DNA from: Daucus carota subsp. sativus
Lineage: Eukaryota > Streptophyta > Magnoliopsida > Apiales > Apiaceae
Assembly: GCF_001625215.2 (NCBI RefSeq)
Contig: NC_030382.2
Coordinates: 48,883,364 to 48,947,363, forward strand
Reading direction: 5' to 3'
Length of the DNA: 64,000 nucleotides
Shown: positions 13,349-25,523 of the stretch, one piece after another
How positions within the stretch are numbered: the first letter of the stretch is position 1
Layout: every line of letters begins with the position of its first letter
Program-made: the position numbers and the translations under genes
The notes under the pieces: model-generated
Told to the model about the DNA's origin: nothing
Databases searched by the model: none
Seen by the model: the letters and a program-made list of their open reading frames with translations, nothing else

Positions 13349-13651
13349 CTCCCTCCGTCTCAATTTACAGGTCCATTTTGGAATAAACACACATATTAAG
13401 AAAAACGTTGGTTAGATAGAATCTTATATCATGTATCATTAACTAGTGCATTGATAAGTGAAAATATAGTTGAGTTTCAAAAAAATCACAATAAATATAG
13501 GGAATTAGTGCATTGAGAAATGAGAATAATGTTGAGTTTCAAAAAAATCACAATTAATATGTAGATAAATTTGTATTGAAAGAAGAGAGGGACAAGTATT
13601 TTGGGACAAATTTTTTTTACAAAATGAACCTATAAATTGAGATGGAGGGAG
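13349..13651. mobile_element. Stowaway-like MITE
   Basis: 303 bp with ends CTCCCTCCGTCTCAATTTA and TAAATTGAGATGGAGGGAG, near-perfect inverted repeats, flanked by TA (13347-13348, 13652-13653). It inserted directly behind the A-run of the possible LINE remnant. A short internal direct repeat (TAGTGCATTGA) occurs twice. Confidence 0.9.
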
Positions 13652-13653
13652 TA

Positions 13654-14524
13654 CTTCGTTAGATTAGCATTCAGTATTATATATACAAATCATCAATCTT
13701 CAATATACTGAAGCGAGGGCGTTTAATCTAGCATTCTTTACCGTGTGTCTAGTGTTTTTTTTCAATTTTTCTAGCTAAACCATACAAAAGGTAGATGAAC
13801 ATAAAAGATGAAATGGATCGATCGATCATATATAAATTGACATATTTTCCATAATGGATTCTTAATAAATTACGTAAGCGTATATACTTTGCACTAGCCC
13901 GTCCAGGAAATAATATATTATAGTGTGTTAAATTTATATACTTAACTTTCGACTACAGTCACATGAAAGGTCCAAGGCTGAGGGAACCGGTGTTGATTTC
14001 TTCAGCCTTATAATAAACAGCGGAAAAGCTAAGGAAAGAGTGCAGAGAAAATTTATTGTATACCCTCAAGTTTATGTAGCTGCACATTTCCTGAACCAAA
14101 AAAAAACATAAATATGCTAATTTGTAAATTTAATTTTTTCCTCGAAAACAATGATTTATTTATGTATTTTTATTTAGATTAGGGTATTATATAAAGTACT
14201 CTAGAGATAACAAAAATTGTCCAAAATATCGGACCTTAAGCTCATTGGTAAGGTTCTATCATCACTTCAATGTGAAATACACGTAAATATTACTGTATTA
14301 TGACAAATTCTAAGTATGGACTCCTCAGCTAGCTAGAATTGAATCCATGGGTCTTCAATCAAACATGACATCTTGAGTTTTCTTGACGCAGACGATGTCT
14401 AAAGGACTATGGAGATTCCCCTTGGTCTAATTCCATACTTTATGATGAAAGGGGAGTCGGCGTGGCTTACGAGCTCCCGGCGGTTCATTCATCTGACCGT
14501 AAATTAGAGCACAAATTATATAAA
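13654..14524. other. Intergenic DNA, nothing recognised
   Basis: AT-rich sequence between two MITEs. No conserved coding segment, tRNA or repeat structure is visible. Confidence 0.5.
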
Positions 14525-14715
14525 CGATTTTTCTAGTGTGTGTCCATCAATACATGTTAAGCGTGAAATTTTACAAGTTTGAGAGATTTTGATTGGCTCT
14601 CGTATCTTAATAATGGTGAACCTCCTGCAAATATATACAACAACCACACCAATCAAAACCTTTCAAACAAATCAAATTTCGCGCTTAGCATATGTTCGTG
14701 GGCACACACTAACCC
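14525..14715. mobile_element. Mutator-type MITE, copy 1
   Basis: 191 bp with inverted ends: left includes CTAGTGTGTGTCC and GTTAAGCG, right includes CGCTTAGC and GGGCACACACTA. It is flanked by a perfect 9-bp duplication TTATATAAA (14516-14524, 14716-14724), the length expected for Mutator-like elements. A second family member lies at 56509-56702. Confidence 0.85.
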
Positions 14716-14724
14716 TTATATAAA

Positions 14725-15708
14725 TAATACTAATGCTAATCCTTTCTTTACCCATTATCGAGGAACGAGAACAGGCCAAAGTTGTTTGAAAACATGTCCA
14801 CCTAGAGTAGAGGCATGTCCCTTGAAACCTCATCAACGAGGATCACAAAGTTTACCAGGTCCAAGTTCTCGACCACGATATTTATACTTTCATCGATGAT
14901 TGAAAAATGAAAATAAAGATGTCCATCTTTAAATCCAACTTCAAATATTTTTATGTCGAAAAATGAAGTCTCAATTCAAATTCAAATACAAAATTGAGCT
15001 GTTTTTCAAATATTATTAAAAACGACATAGTTAGATTCTGAAGTATTAATATGAAAAAAAATATTCATTACATTTGCTTCAAAAAAATATTAATACATAT
15101 TTCGGATCAGCTACATAAGAAATTTAAATTATTCTGGATCTAAAATTTTAAATTTAAATTTTGAATCTAGCTATGCTTAAATCAAAACCAATTGAAAGTA
15201 TGAAAAATTTGTTAATTTGACATTTTTAATCTGATATTTTTTATGATGTTGCGGTTTTTGTCAGCTTACCTTCCTCACCTGAGGCCCTGCCGTGCTACAC
15301 AGTCACAGACTCAATTTTGTAATTAGAAGAGAGTCATCAAGTAATAATCAGCTGATAAAATAAATTAAGCATGCTTTAAAATTTGGTGGAACTCAGAAGA
15401 TAGTTTTCTCCGGTTCTCCTAGAAGCAACTAAGGGCTCATTTGTTAACAAGTGAACCATGACCTGAACCACGTGCTTTTTAGTGTTCATATTGTTTGTTC
15501 CATGTTTATAAAATCTGGACGAGAAAATAAAACTTCTGGACGACTGCCGCTTGAAATGTCAGCTGAACCGCCTGAACTGTTCACAAACTAATGTCCTGTT
15601 TTCCAACTGCGTATATTGGCGATACGCAAATTAATTCTATATTTTAAAAAGAAAATATTGTTAGAAATATGTTTTAATCAAAATTTTAATATATTAATAT
15701 ATATTCAA
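14725..15708. other. Intergenic DNA, nothing recognised
   Basis: AT-rich. A short open frame ends at 14899 (Cys/Pro-containing tail) but begins inside the adjacent MITE and has no signal peptide or known motif, so it is not called. Confidence 0.5.
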
Positions 15709-17633
15709 CTAGTGAATAAAGCCGCGCTTCACGGCGGCATTATAAATTTTGATACGAATTAATATTATAATAACATAAATATTATTTTGAATCATCTTCC
15801 CGTTAAACATATCACTAATAAAAAATATTATAATTAGTATAAAAATTTGTTTAAATGGTCATCATGTCAAACACAATACTAATAATAAAATTAGTTTGAA
15901 CCTCCTCCCGTCAAAGACAATATTAATCCATAATTATTATTTATATGATAAAATTAAATATTATAATTTAGATCAAAATTAGTTTCAGTCGCCTTACTGT
16001 CAAATACAATATTAATAAAAATTATTCTAATTATGATAAGATTAAAGATTATAATCGGATAAAAATTATTTTGAACGGTGGTCCCGTTTTAACAAAAAAT
16101 ATATTATAACATAGATAAAACATTATTTTAGCCACTTTCCCGTCAAACATAATACTAATAGAAAATTTATTATTATTTATATAAAAATTAGTTTGGGCCG
16201 CCTCCCGTGCCCGTCAAACACAACTAATCAAGAATCATTTACATTATCACAAAATCAATATATGATTCCTATTTTATATATCCTATTTTCTTTTGTTAAT
16301 TATTTTTATTTTATGATTCCTATTTATTAGTTAAAAATTATTTTTCTTTTATGGTTCTAGGTTTTTTGCTATTAGTTTTATTTAATGATTATTATCTTTA
16401 AAATTCTTTATTTTCTATTCGAATTTTAAGACTAAATCGAAAATAAAAATTGTACGTATTACCTTACAAATCTTAAATATAAACTGTATTTTATCTATGA
16501 TTGTTAGTTTAAATAAATATAAAAATTACTCTAGTTATGATAAAATTAAAGATTAAGATTGGATAAAAATTATATTAAAATGTGGTCCCGTTTTAATAAA
16601 AAAATATATTATATCATAGAAAAAAATTATTTTAGTCACTTTCCCGTGACACATAATACTACTAGAAAAAATATTATTATTTAGATAAAAATTAGTTTGA
16701 ACCGCCTCCCGTGCCCGTCAAACACAATATTAATCAAGATCACTTACATTATCATCTTATTTGTTAGTTTTCAATTTTTACAATATTTACATTATTTTCT
16801 CTATAATTGTTAGTTTGAATAAATATAATCCCGTTTATTTTAAGATTTCTAAATAGGAAATGAGTTGTATCACCTTTATAGTCCAATATGAAAATAATTG
16901 TATTAACTTTCGAACCGCCTTGCATCCTTCGACTATTGAATTAATTATTAATTTTGGGATTCACATAAATTTTTTGACTAAACAAATGACAAAATTTTCA
17001 CAAACATATTGTCCAAAATGTATTTACATTTATTTAAAATATCATCATAAATTTAATCATGTTATTTTGTGACCATTAATTTATATTCTAGGTGTGTGTC
17101 TTCACTTGCCTAAGATTTTTGAAATTTCTTGAAATCGTGTATGGTTTCACATATAAATGCCCACATTAATCAAGTAGAAGTAATTATTGTTTTAAACAAA
17201 ATGTTATTAGTTATGTGAAGCCGTCTCGACAGGGAAACTGTCCCGGGAAAAAGAAAAAAAAATTATATTACTTTTAAAATCCTTTTTCTATATTCTAGAG
17301 TTACGTTTAGAATCCGATAAAAAAAGAATTATATTTACTTTTAGAGTCCTTTTCTTATATTCTAGAATATTATGTTTAGAATCCGATAAGAAAAGAATTA
17401 TATTACCTTTAGAATTCTTACACCTGATTTTTTGAATTATAACTATATTTTCTACACAAAATTTAAGAAAAATTAGAAGACCGAACCGAACAATTTGAGA
17501 GGCGCCCGCATCCTCCTTTATATATATACATATTGTTATAACTATTTTTTCTACACAAAATTTAAGAAAAACTAGAAGATCGAACCGAACAATTCTAAAG
17601 GCGCTCGCATCCTCCTTTATATATATATATTGA
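15709..17633 (-). mobile_element. Non-autonomous Helitron
   Basis: Read on the minus strand, the 3' end is a GC-rich hairpin (GCCGCCGTGAAGCGCGGC) followed shortly by CTAG and then a T, the Helitron signature. The 5' end is placed at a TC after A near 17633, beside CTTTATATATATA plus a GGAGGATGCGAGCGCC-like stretch. The interior holds diverged repeats of about 150 to 600 bp around CCCGTCAAACACAATACTAAT. The 5' terminal segment (about 17481-17530) is repeated at 17581-17630. No coding capacity is seen. Confidence 0.7.
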
Positions 17634-17854
17634 TGATGTAATATAAATATGTAAAATTGGTTTTGTATGAATATATAAGAAAATTGTATGATATTAATTT
17701 GTGTTATTAATTTTTTCTTGTTAATTTAATGAGTTAATAATTAAAATATTCTTATTATTAAAAAATTCAATAAATATGTAATTATATTATTCAAAATATT
17801 CAGTCATTCAGAAAATCGATTCAAATTTAACAAACAAGTCACAATTCAATCATA

Positions 17855-18102
17855 CTCCCTCCGTCCCATTTAATTTTATACGTTTCTTTTCAACTGCTCG
17901 ACACGCATTTCAATGCCTTTATAAAATATAATTCCGTAACTTATTTTCGAGATTTTTCATTTCTAAATAAAAATTTAACATCCAAACTTTAATTCAGAAA
18001 AAGAAAATTTTAAAAATAAATTACACAACTAAACTTTTTAGAAGCATTAAAGTCCGTGCCGCGTCCCGTCCCCCAATGTATACAATTCAGGGGCGGAGGG
18101 AA
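17855..18102. mobile_element. Stowaway-like MITE (diverged)
   Basis: Left end CTCCCTCCGTCCCATTTAA, right end closing CGGAGGGAA, flanked by TA. The inner sequence includes CTCGACACGCATTTCAATGC near the left arm and its diverged complement near the right arm. A still more degraded relative lies near 37690-38000. Confidence 0.75.
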
Positions 18103-18424
18103 TAGTAATCATCCAGAATTCTCGTTCATTCAGAAAATCTGTTTCAGATTTAACAAATGACCCCTCGACTTTTACCAAAGGGCACATTTTGAAGCAGCTG
18201 CATCACTCGTTTTTATACCACGACAAGCTTCTGCTTCTCCTCCCTGCTTGTAAGCTGCTACGCGTATACAGCCAAAATCACAGGGGGCATAATAAAAATT
18301 TATCATTATTTTATTATATTATTCTAAATATTAATTGCTCTCGGGGGTATTCCAACAACTCGCTTGATCCAGGATCATGCATATAAATATGAACCTCTTC
18401 TGAATCCATAGTACACTTAACAAA

Positions 18425-18739
18425 ATGAGACCTTTAACAATCTTGATACTCATTGCAACAACTTTGATATTTCTTTTCAGCAACTTAATCAACCAAGACA
18501 ATCAACTTGTAGAACAATCTGAGCCCAGGGATTTTGCTCGCCATACAGGACCAAGTGGATGTACCTATATTCCTGGTGGAACTAAACAAAAAATGTGCCA
18601 AATTCCACCACCCCCTCCGCCATTTCATCCCCAACCGTCATGTTTGCATCGTGACTCAAGCTCTCGTGATGACTCGATCCCATGTGACCAGCAAGCCCCT
18701 GTCATGACTAAAAAATCTCCTACAGACTCAATTCCATGA
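18425..18739 (+). CDS. Small secreted protein, CTNIP/SCREW-like peptide precursor
   Basis: Single-exon protein of 104 residues. Residues 4-20 are strongly hydrophobic, giving a signal peptide ending near residue 24. The mature part carries TGPSGCTYIPGG (41-52) with a second Cys at 58, then a run of prolines (61-66) and a Cys/Ser-rich tail. The core aligns with NGCTFIPG of the gene at 12028: Cys, Thr, aromatic, Ile, Pro, Gly, then a Cys about eleven residues on. The two genes therefore look like diverged family members. An ATATAAAT motif lies about 40 bases upstream of the ATG, which would give a very short leader. The proline-rich tail is absent from the other copy. Assignment to the CTNIP/SCREW phytocytokine family is inference. 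Confidence 0.55.
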   Translation: MRPLTILILIATTLIFLFSNLINQDNQLVEQSEPRDFARHTGPSGCTYIPGGTKQKMCQIPPPPPPFHPQPSCLHRDSSSRDDSIPCDQQAPVMTKKSPTDSIP

Positions 18740-19098
18740 TCCTGGATACTCCCATCATGAATAGTTAGCAAGACCAAGTAACTAAGAAACTAATGAATCC
18801 CAACAACCAACTTTGTCAGTCTCTTTTACTCTTTTTGTCTTATCGGTTGTGTTCCTTTATTTCTCGGTTCTGTTCAATCCTTCGGTCTAAGTAGAAAGCA
18901 AAAACTATGTATCTAGTATGTAATATATGAAGTCTCAGTAAGATGGCACATATTTGGAATGAATATTACTGTGAAATTCTAGTATAAGGTCATTATCTTT
19001 GCCCAAACTAAATTTATAATGCAGTCATCATTGTGAATTGTTTTGCAAGGATGATTAACTATTCCGGACTCTTCAAATGCATAGACCATAGTTAAAGT
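18740..19098. other. 3' flank of peptide gene up to the TRIM element
   Basis: Probably the 3' untranslated region and downstream DNA of the peptide gene. It ends at the TRIM target site AAAGT (19094-19098). Nothing else is recognised. Confidence 0.5.
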
Positions 19099-20140
19099 TG
19101 TAGAATATAAAACTAATTTTTATTAATTCTTATTCTTCTAAAAAAGAAAGATTACATGCCATATTTAAAACAAACGTACTTGACTCCTAACAATACTCTA
19201 CTACTTCTAATAAATCTCCTAAAACAAGATAGACTCAATACCTCCTACAAACTCTCTAGAACTCCAACAATCATCCAACTACTTCAATCTAAAATTAATC
19301 CTCAAAATAAATAACTAAACAAATAATAATAATAACTAAATTTAAGATTATTCCAACAATCACCCCCATAATCTTAAATTTACTTAACACAGTTTATGAA
19401 GCACTTCTCTTCATCTGTGATGCACTTCTCACCACCACCAATTTGTTGATGCACTTCTCATCAACACCAAATTCACTGGAGCATATCTTTCCAGGTGCAC
19501 ATAATCACCCATAATTCTAATGTTCTCTCCAGGTGCACATAATCACCCATAATTCTAATGTTCACTCCAGGTGCACATAATCACCCATAATTCTAAAGGA
19601 GAGGTTTCCCTCTACTCCGTCATGCAAGATCCATCTCGTTCTGCATAGCACTCTATCTCATTTTCTGCCTTCAGCAGGCTTCTCCAGCATCGCCTCGTCT
19701 TTCTAGCTCGGCAGCCACATACTACACATGCATCCCATACTACACATGTAGCTTTGCCACCATCCTTCCGCAACGCCAACCTGAAACTACCTCGTCGGAC
19801 ACTTATTCCGCGCCTCCACCACCAGCGGCGGCTTCACCACCGCCTGCGGCGGAACAACAAAACCTGGCTCTGATGCCAAGTGTAGAATATAAAACTAATT
19901 TTTATTAATTCTTATTCTTCTAAAAAAGAAAGATTACATGCCATATTTAAAACAAACGTACTTGACTCCTAACAATACTCTACTACTTCTAATAAATCTC
20001 CTAAAACAAGATAGACTCAATACCTCCTACAAACTCTCTAGAACTCCAACAATCATCCAACTACTTCAATCTAAAATTAATCCTCAAAATAAATAACTAA
20101 ACAAATAATAATAATAACTAAATTTAAGATTATTCCAACA
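19099..20140 (-). mobile_element. TRIM (miniature LTR retrotransposon), intact and young
   Basis: A 1042-bp element with two 260-bp direct repeats (19099-19358, 19881-20140) that read as identical. On the minus strand each LTR starts TGTTGG and ends TACA. The target duplication AAAGT flanks both sides (19094-19098, 20141-20145). Just inside the 5' LTR (minus strand) is a primer-binding site of the initiator tRNA-Met type (CTTGGCATCAGAGCCA, 19865-19880); a purine tract ATTATGGGGGTGAT precedes the 3' LTR. The 522-bp interior has no coding frame and contains a 38-bp unit (CCAGGTGCACATAATCACCC) about three times near 19491-19600. Mobilisation would need enzymes in trans. Confidence 0.95.
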
Positions 20141-20190
20141 AAAGTTTCCTAAGAACATACATGTCAATAAAACTGAATTACATCATATAT

Positions 20191-21651
20191 TTATTTTAAA
20201 AATGCAGCAGTAAGCTTCTCCTTCAAATGCTCCGCGCCACCACCATGAGTCTGAATTGAAAACGTGTGAGCTATTTCATTGTTATTAGTCTCACAACTTG
20301 TGGAGACGCTACAATCCTTAATTTCAAAATCATTTTCCCTAAGCATCTTAATAATTCCTGAAACAGGGTGAGAGTTGAGTGGGCAGCTCACACGTACAAC
20401 TAATGTATGTTCAGCCGTTGTCTGGAGATCAATTTTTGGGGCAATGCACTGTATTTTCTTATCGGTGGCCGTCCCCTTTTCACTTTCCAAGAAAACTATC
20501 CTTGATTGAAGATCAGTGATATAAGAAATTGCGTCTCCTAATAAAGAAGCCTTGTCCATTTTTGAGATATTAGGAACAACAGCTCTCAATGCATAGAATC
20601 TTTGGTTGAGTTTTTCACGCCTTTGTCTCTCTGCTTCCACATGATTAAGCTGTTCTTCCCTCCCATTAACAGGCTTTCTGCCTCTTTTTCTGGGTTTGTT
20701 CTCATCAACTTGAAGTAGCGAGTCAGAACTTGATATTTGTGAATCTAAAATACTGAAATTGCCTTCAATCATTTGCGGAAAAAACTTCTTTTCACTGGGT
20801 TTGTGTTGCTGCTTACCATGAGAGTCTCCTATTTGTAACTTGCTCGAATATGAGTTAAAACCCAAATCTTTCTCAATATTGGGTGGAATACCTGTACTGG
20901 CTACTGGCTCACCACCACCTATACTTATTTGTCGCCCAAATATCTTTGGCAACAATTTTGCTCGGGTAGGATGAGGTTTTGCAAACAAAGATTTTACCTT
21001 ATTAATTAAAACCTCGTCTTGAGGAATTGAATGGGTTGAGCCCATCTCTACCACTCCCGACTTCAATGGTACAAAAATGACTGTTTCTAGTCTAGCCATC
21101 TTTGCCAGATATGATCTTGATTCATAGTGTTCTAATGTATCTTTCATGTCAGAAACCCAAATCGACCTGCTTGAGTTGAATGACTGAGAAGGAATTGAGG
21201 GCTTATCAAACGGATATGAAAAATACATTGATGCTCTATAAAACATATCCATGTCCGAAACTGATTCCAAAGGTGCAACAATAGTATCATTCCTTGTTTT
21301 CCCAAAACAAGATTGGAGCAATTCAAGCACCCTCTTCTTCTCATCTCCTTGGAACGGTGTGTCTCCAGATAAAACCACATTAGTTTGACTACATTGCCCG
21401 TCCCCCCAAATTAAGGCAGATTTCCCAGATTTTAAACTACAAACCTGCCAATAGATTGCGTAATTCCAACCAGAGTACTCTTCAAGAATCTTGCACAGTT
21501 CCTGTTCCACTCCCAGGTACCCGGCAGGAGTAGAAAACTCCGATAACACGTCATTAGAAGCTAAACAAACCAAGTATTTAAACGCTTCAGTTCCTAGAAT
21601 ACCTTCTACAAAAAATTTGTCATCTTCTTTAAGCCAAAACTTCTCCCCCAT
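20191..21651 (-). CDS. MYC-type bHLH transcription factor, JAM/bHLH13-like
   Basis: Intronless gene, 486 residues. Residues about 12-195 are a bHLH-MYC_N domain, beginning with [13 protein letters not shown] and containing GWNYAIYWQ and ALIWGDG. A basic stretch RKRGRK (321-326) is a likely nuclear signal. The bHLH spans about 334-383, with H337, E341 and R345 in the positions that contact G-box CACGTG DNA. An ACT-like C-terminal domain covers about 415-486. Small size and the N-terminal block resemble Arabidopsis bHLH3/13/17 (JAM) proteins, which compete with MYC2 and dampen jasmonate responses, more than full-length MYC2. Role as repressor versus activator is inference. The first ATG at 21651 is in the family context MGEKFW. 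A TRIM element lies 50 bp past the stop codon. A CACGTG motif lies about 850 bp upstream. Confidence 0.9.
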   Translation of the reverse strand: MGEKFWLKEDDKFFVEGILGTEAFKYLVCLASNDVLSEFSTPAGYLGVEQELCKILEEYSGWNYAIYWQVCSLKSGKSALIWGDGQCSQTNVVLSGDTPFQGDEKKRVLELLQSCFGKTRNDTIVAPLESVSDMDMFYRASMYFSYPFDKPSIPSQSFNSSRSIWVSDMKDTLEHYESRSYLAKMARLETVIFVPLKSGVVEMGSTHSIPQDEVLINKVKSLFAKPHPTRAKLLPKIFGRQISIGGGEPVASTGIPPNIEKDLGFNSYSSKLQIGDSHGKQQHKPSEKKFFPQMIEGNFSILDSQISSSDSLLQVDENKPRKRGRKPVNGREEQLNHVEAERQRREKLNQRFYALRAVVPNISKMDKASLLGDAISYITDLQSRIVFLESEKGTATDKKIQCIAPKIDLQTTAEHTLVVRVSCPLNSHPVSGIIKMLRENDFEIKDCSVSTSCETNNNEIAHTFSIQTHGGGAEHLKEKLTAAFLK

Positions 21652-23832
21652 AGTTTTTTAAACATATGTTCTTCACATATAGGATGAGACGACAGACCAC
21701 TAATTTCAACCGCTTAATGAAAATGAATGAGCCTAAACTTTGACAAATTGCATGTACATATACATCTTGACCACATGACAGTGAGCTATATATCTATAGT
21801 TGCTTAAAGAAAATAGTTACAATTGCTTAATGAACTCAGAAAGAAAAACATCGCCTATATATAGAAACTACAATAGTGGCGGTTACCGGAAAAATGGGTT
21901 TTAAAAGTTGTTAGCTAGCTCTTGTTTCATGTGAGTGCAATAAACACTTTGGGCATGCTTCTTGCGAGATCTGAGTTCACAAGTTAATCATGCAAAGCAT
22001 CTAAAACGCATAAATTCCCTGTCACTGACTACTACTGGGTCTCTGTTGTCTTTTGGAATGGCCACTTGTACAACAATTTCATATGAGGCTACAATTATTA
22101 ATGTTGTCAAAACATATATAAAATTTTCAATTCCAGTCAGGTAATAGAAGTAAAATGTTTTAAAGCAAATAAACAATATTTAATTTTAGAATAACAATGC
22201 CACCCTTTTGCTAATACTATTTATTTTAAAAATGATTGTTATACTCATGGTAAATCTTTAAATATTATTAAACTCAATTATTTAACTTATTTCACTGCGG
22301 TAATTAAAATTCAAACAAGGCATGAATGAAGTCTATAGTTAATATAACTAAGCCAAAGTAATTCATCTTCTGGTGGGTTCTTTCTCTTTGCTAAAACTAT
22401 GTGAAATGGATGGTAGCGGAAAACGCTACTGAGTGAAATCAACGTGCAACACAACTCCAAGCCATAGAAACTGAAAAGAAAAAATGGTCGGGGATTGCTG
22501 CCCACGTGAATAAAGAAAATTGTGGTCTTCACTCTTCACGATTTTCATATATACCACTTGTTCTAGTCATCAAGTTGGTGCTTGGTTCACGAGTAAAATG
22601 AATTATGTTGAGACGGATTTTACGTAATTTGAGAAAAATATTTGTTATCTATATATTAAAAAATATTTATAAATTAAAATATAATTTTAATTTATAAATT
22701 TGGATGTTTTGTTTGATATTTAAGAATTTATTATATATTAAAATTATTAATATAGTAATAAAATAATATAATTTATTTTTCAAAATGATCATGTATATTT
22801 ATAATAAGCAATTTAATCAAAAAATTATAATTTTAATTATATCAATTAAATCATATAATATGATCAAATATTCATATAAATTTACACTTTTTTTTTTGAA
22901 GGCAGATTTACACTTCTTTGGAATTATAAGTACTTTTGAAATTTTGAGAATGCTAGATTTTCTCCTAAAAACTTCTGCTCCTTGTTAACTTATTTAGTCC
23001 TCTCTCATATGTCATAATTACAAAACCAAAAAAAACCAAATTTACATAGCAAGTGACCCTATGTGCAAAATAGTAAGAGGTTAGAAACCATAGGAGGGTC
23101 ATTGTAAACCAGATATCATCGTATATATGAAGTATGAACTCGTGATTTGCAATAGGATAGGAACTACAGCCAGTGTATGATAAACACCAGAAAATAATCA
23201 TAAGAAAAAGAGGATACATCCTCAAAAATTCCTAGTATCAACCAATTTCACAGTATAAATCCTACTTTTCTGACCAACATAATATATGTACATATTAGAT
23301 AATTTTTACATGTTGCAGTCTTACACACTCAACAACTAATTAAGAAAGGAGCATGAAAACTAAACCAATGTATTTACGCACAAACCAAACGAGAACAAAC
23401 ACAAGCATTGCAAAGTCTGATAACAAATATTTATGTGCATATAAACAAGAAAGCCAGAAAGCAAAAGACCAGCTTCTTAGAGTCGAATCCTTTCTTGTTC
23501 CCTTGGTCCAAGCTTCTTCTTATAAACCCTAGTAACAAATTATAATCCTTGGAAAAGCACAAACGTTGATTATATGGAAGTTTGATGATGAAAAAGAAGG
23601 CATAATTAAAGAAGATGTTCTTGCATAGAATCAGAACAATTATTCATAGTACCATAAAGCATGTCAAGCTCATCCGAAACAAATAAATGCCTCGAACTGA
23701 ACTAGCCAATTAACTTCTTGAGGTACTTTATTACATGATACGAACATACATTATAAATAATCCAGACAGATCAAACTAATAGAGATCCCAACATAGGTTA
23801 TACTTGATCTGCGGGTGGGACAAGATGGCCGC
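21652..23832. other. bHLH upstream region and AT-rich spacer
   Basis: No gene is recognised. The bHLH promoter lies at the left. A G-box CACGTG occurs at 22503-22508. 22600-22900 is strongly A/T-rich. From about 23570 the sequence is homologous to the DNA downstream of the other protease inhibitor copies. Confidence 0.55.
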
Positions 23833-24195
23833 CTAAGTAATTATAGGTGTGCAAACAACAATTCCATCCTCGTTAACCCAAACCCAAACACGATCGCACC
23901 TGAAGTCTCTTGTCACCGGAGTTCCCACCAACAACACAATGGCATTCACGTTCGGATTTTCCTTCTCCACTATTTCTGCTGCTGCTAGTCCATCTTCTCC
24001 CACCAGTTCCGGCCATGAATTTTTACCTGATATTGCAGTTCAAATAAATTAACCATAAGATATAGCAGGAAATAAATATATAAACCAGCTTCTAACATGA
24101 GAAGGACGTATGTTATTATGTGCCATGATAAATATTATACCTTCACATATGGATTCCATCAGCGTTGCTTCACATCCGGAGCTCATAATGTCCAT
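23833..24195 (-). CDS. Potato inhibitor I-type serine protease inhibitor, copy 1
   Basis: Two exons, 24141-24195 and 23833-24026, join (phase 1, GAAG|GTAAAA) to 82 residues. The body carries the family signature SWPELVGEDGLAAAEIVEKE, then the reactive loop GTPVTRDFRC, with Arg as P1 and Asp as P1', so trypsin-like targets are expected, and the ending RVWVWVNEDGIVV. The Cys after the loop normally bonds a Cys near the N-terminus. The N-terminus here is longer than in the other copies (MDIMSSGCEATLMESICEG instead of MASGCEG) because exon 1 looks internally duplicated, adding a cysteine; ATGs at 24195 and about 24186 and a downstream one all stay in frame. Likely cytosolic or secreted by a non-classical route, as no signal peptide is seen. 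Defence role is family knowledge. Confidence 0.88.
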
Positions 24196-24300
24196 TTGCC
24201 TTGCTCGCAGAATTGAACGAAATGTGAGTTGAAATATAGATGTGATTCTTTTGTAAGCAAAAAAATCGAACTTATTTCAACAGTAGCTGCCCATGCTACT

Positions 24301-24309
24301 ATTTATATA
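24301..24309 (-). promoter_or_regulatory. TATA box, inhibitor copy 1
   Basis: TATATAAAT on the minus strand, about 106 bases upstream of the first ATG. The surrounding bases are conserved at the same place in the other two inhibitor genes. Confidence 0.65.
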
Positions 24310-25523
24310 GATTTATTCGGGTCTGATGGAAAACGTGGCTCTGTAAACTAGTACCAGCTGTCAGGGATTTTAATTCTGCATGTTTGTTCTGTGCTATTAA
24401 AAGGATGTGGTTCTTATGCCACGACTATGGGCTGCGTTTATCTTGAGATAGGCATCAACATATAGCAGGTTGCTCAGTACCACATATACGCTGTGGTACT
24501 CCTGAAATGAAAATTGCTGGTTTGGAGTATGCAGTAGATATTTGTTTGGTAAGGCCTAATGGAGTACTGTCATAGTGTATAATCAAGATAAGCATTAGCT
24601 GCCCAGGACTTCATACATTTGAGAACACATCTCAGCCTTATAATTCAGACTCGGCTCCGTCGGATTTCTATCTAAACTTCTGTATTCAACATAGAAATCA
24701 AGCACCCTATTTATTTCGTTTTGTATGAAAGAGGGAACCTGATAACCTTCTCCGCCGAACACTATAGTGAGAATTTTTATTTTTTTATTTTTTTTTGAAG
24801 TTTCTATAGTGTTTGCCTACTGTCAAGTAGTGTCAAGGCCAACACTAACTTGAAATAGAACTCATGTTATGTTTTCCCCTGCACACCCGGTTTTGTTTGG
24901 AGTTGTGTTCTCTCTTATCAACGGTGGACACTATATAAATTTTAAATTTCCCTTTTGAAATTTGTCTATATAAAAACTGCTAGCACGCAAAATTGGACAA
25001 TTCTTTTATTAACGTTCATGTAACAGTTATAATTTTATTTATTTAAACAACTATACATTAGAAAGAAATTATATCTTTTCATAAATTATTAAATCTAACA
25101 TAAAAGAATTTTGAAAGTGAAGCGAGAATAATTTTAAACTAAAATAAAAAAATTTGATTTTAAAATATATAAAATAAATTAAGTTTTCATGCAGGTCATG
25201 AAATTGTTCGATGTTAATCTGGTATTCTAAAAGGAACCGACAAGTTGATTGTTAAGAATAATTTCAATCATGATGAAAAATCTTTCATTGAAAATAGAGT
25301 TCACATATGAACAATAAAATATATAATAATCACACTCCAAATATTGAATATGATCTAATATCATTTTAAGTATATTTGTCATAGGACTGTTTACCTTAGT
25401 TTACGTGTTACGTGTTTTGTAGGCTATTACAAGCTCGTGGGTTTACCCAGTGCGCAACCCAAAAGTAGCGGCTGCGTTCCTACGTTAAATAAAATAAATT
25501 AATTAAAAGTGTCGATTAATTTT
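24310..25523. other. Inhibitor copy 1 upstream region and spacer
   Basis: To about 24600 the sequence is homologous to the upstream DNA of copies 2 and 3 (shared stretches such as GATAGGCATCAACA and GGTTGCTCA). From there to the CACTA element no gene or repeat is recognised. Confidence 0.55.

Noticed and set aside
14579..14899. Open frame ending in a Cys/Pro/Arg-rich tail, possible peptide gene
   Set aside because: It begins inside a Mutator-type MITE, has no ATG in a good context and no signal peptide.
20148..20190. TRIM as a promoter insertion for the peptide gene at 18425
   Set aside because: The element is downstream of that gene's stop and downstream of the minus-strand bHLH stop, so it is in a 3' position for both.
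23849..24052. Plus-strand frames over the inhibitor genes (also at 30684 and 35808)
   Set aside because: They are the antisense of the real inhibitor exon 2, which has intact splice sites and family residues on the minus strand.
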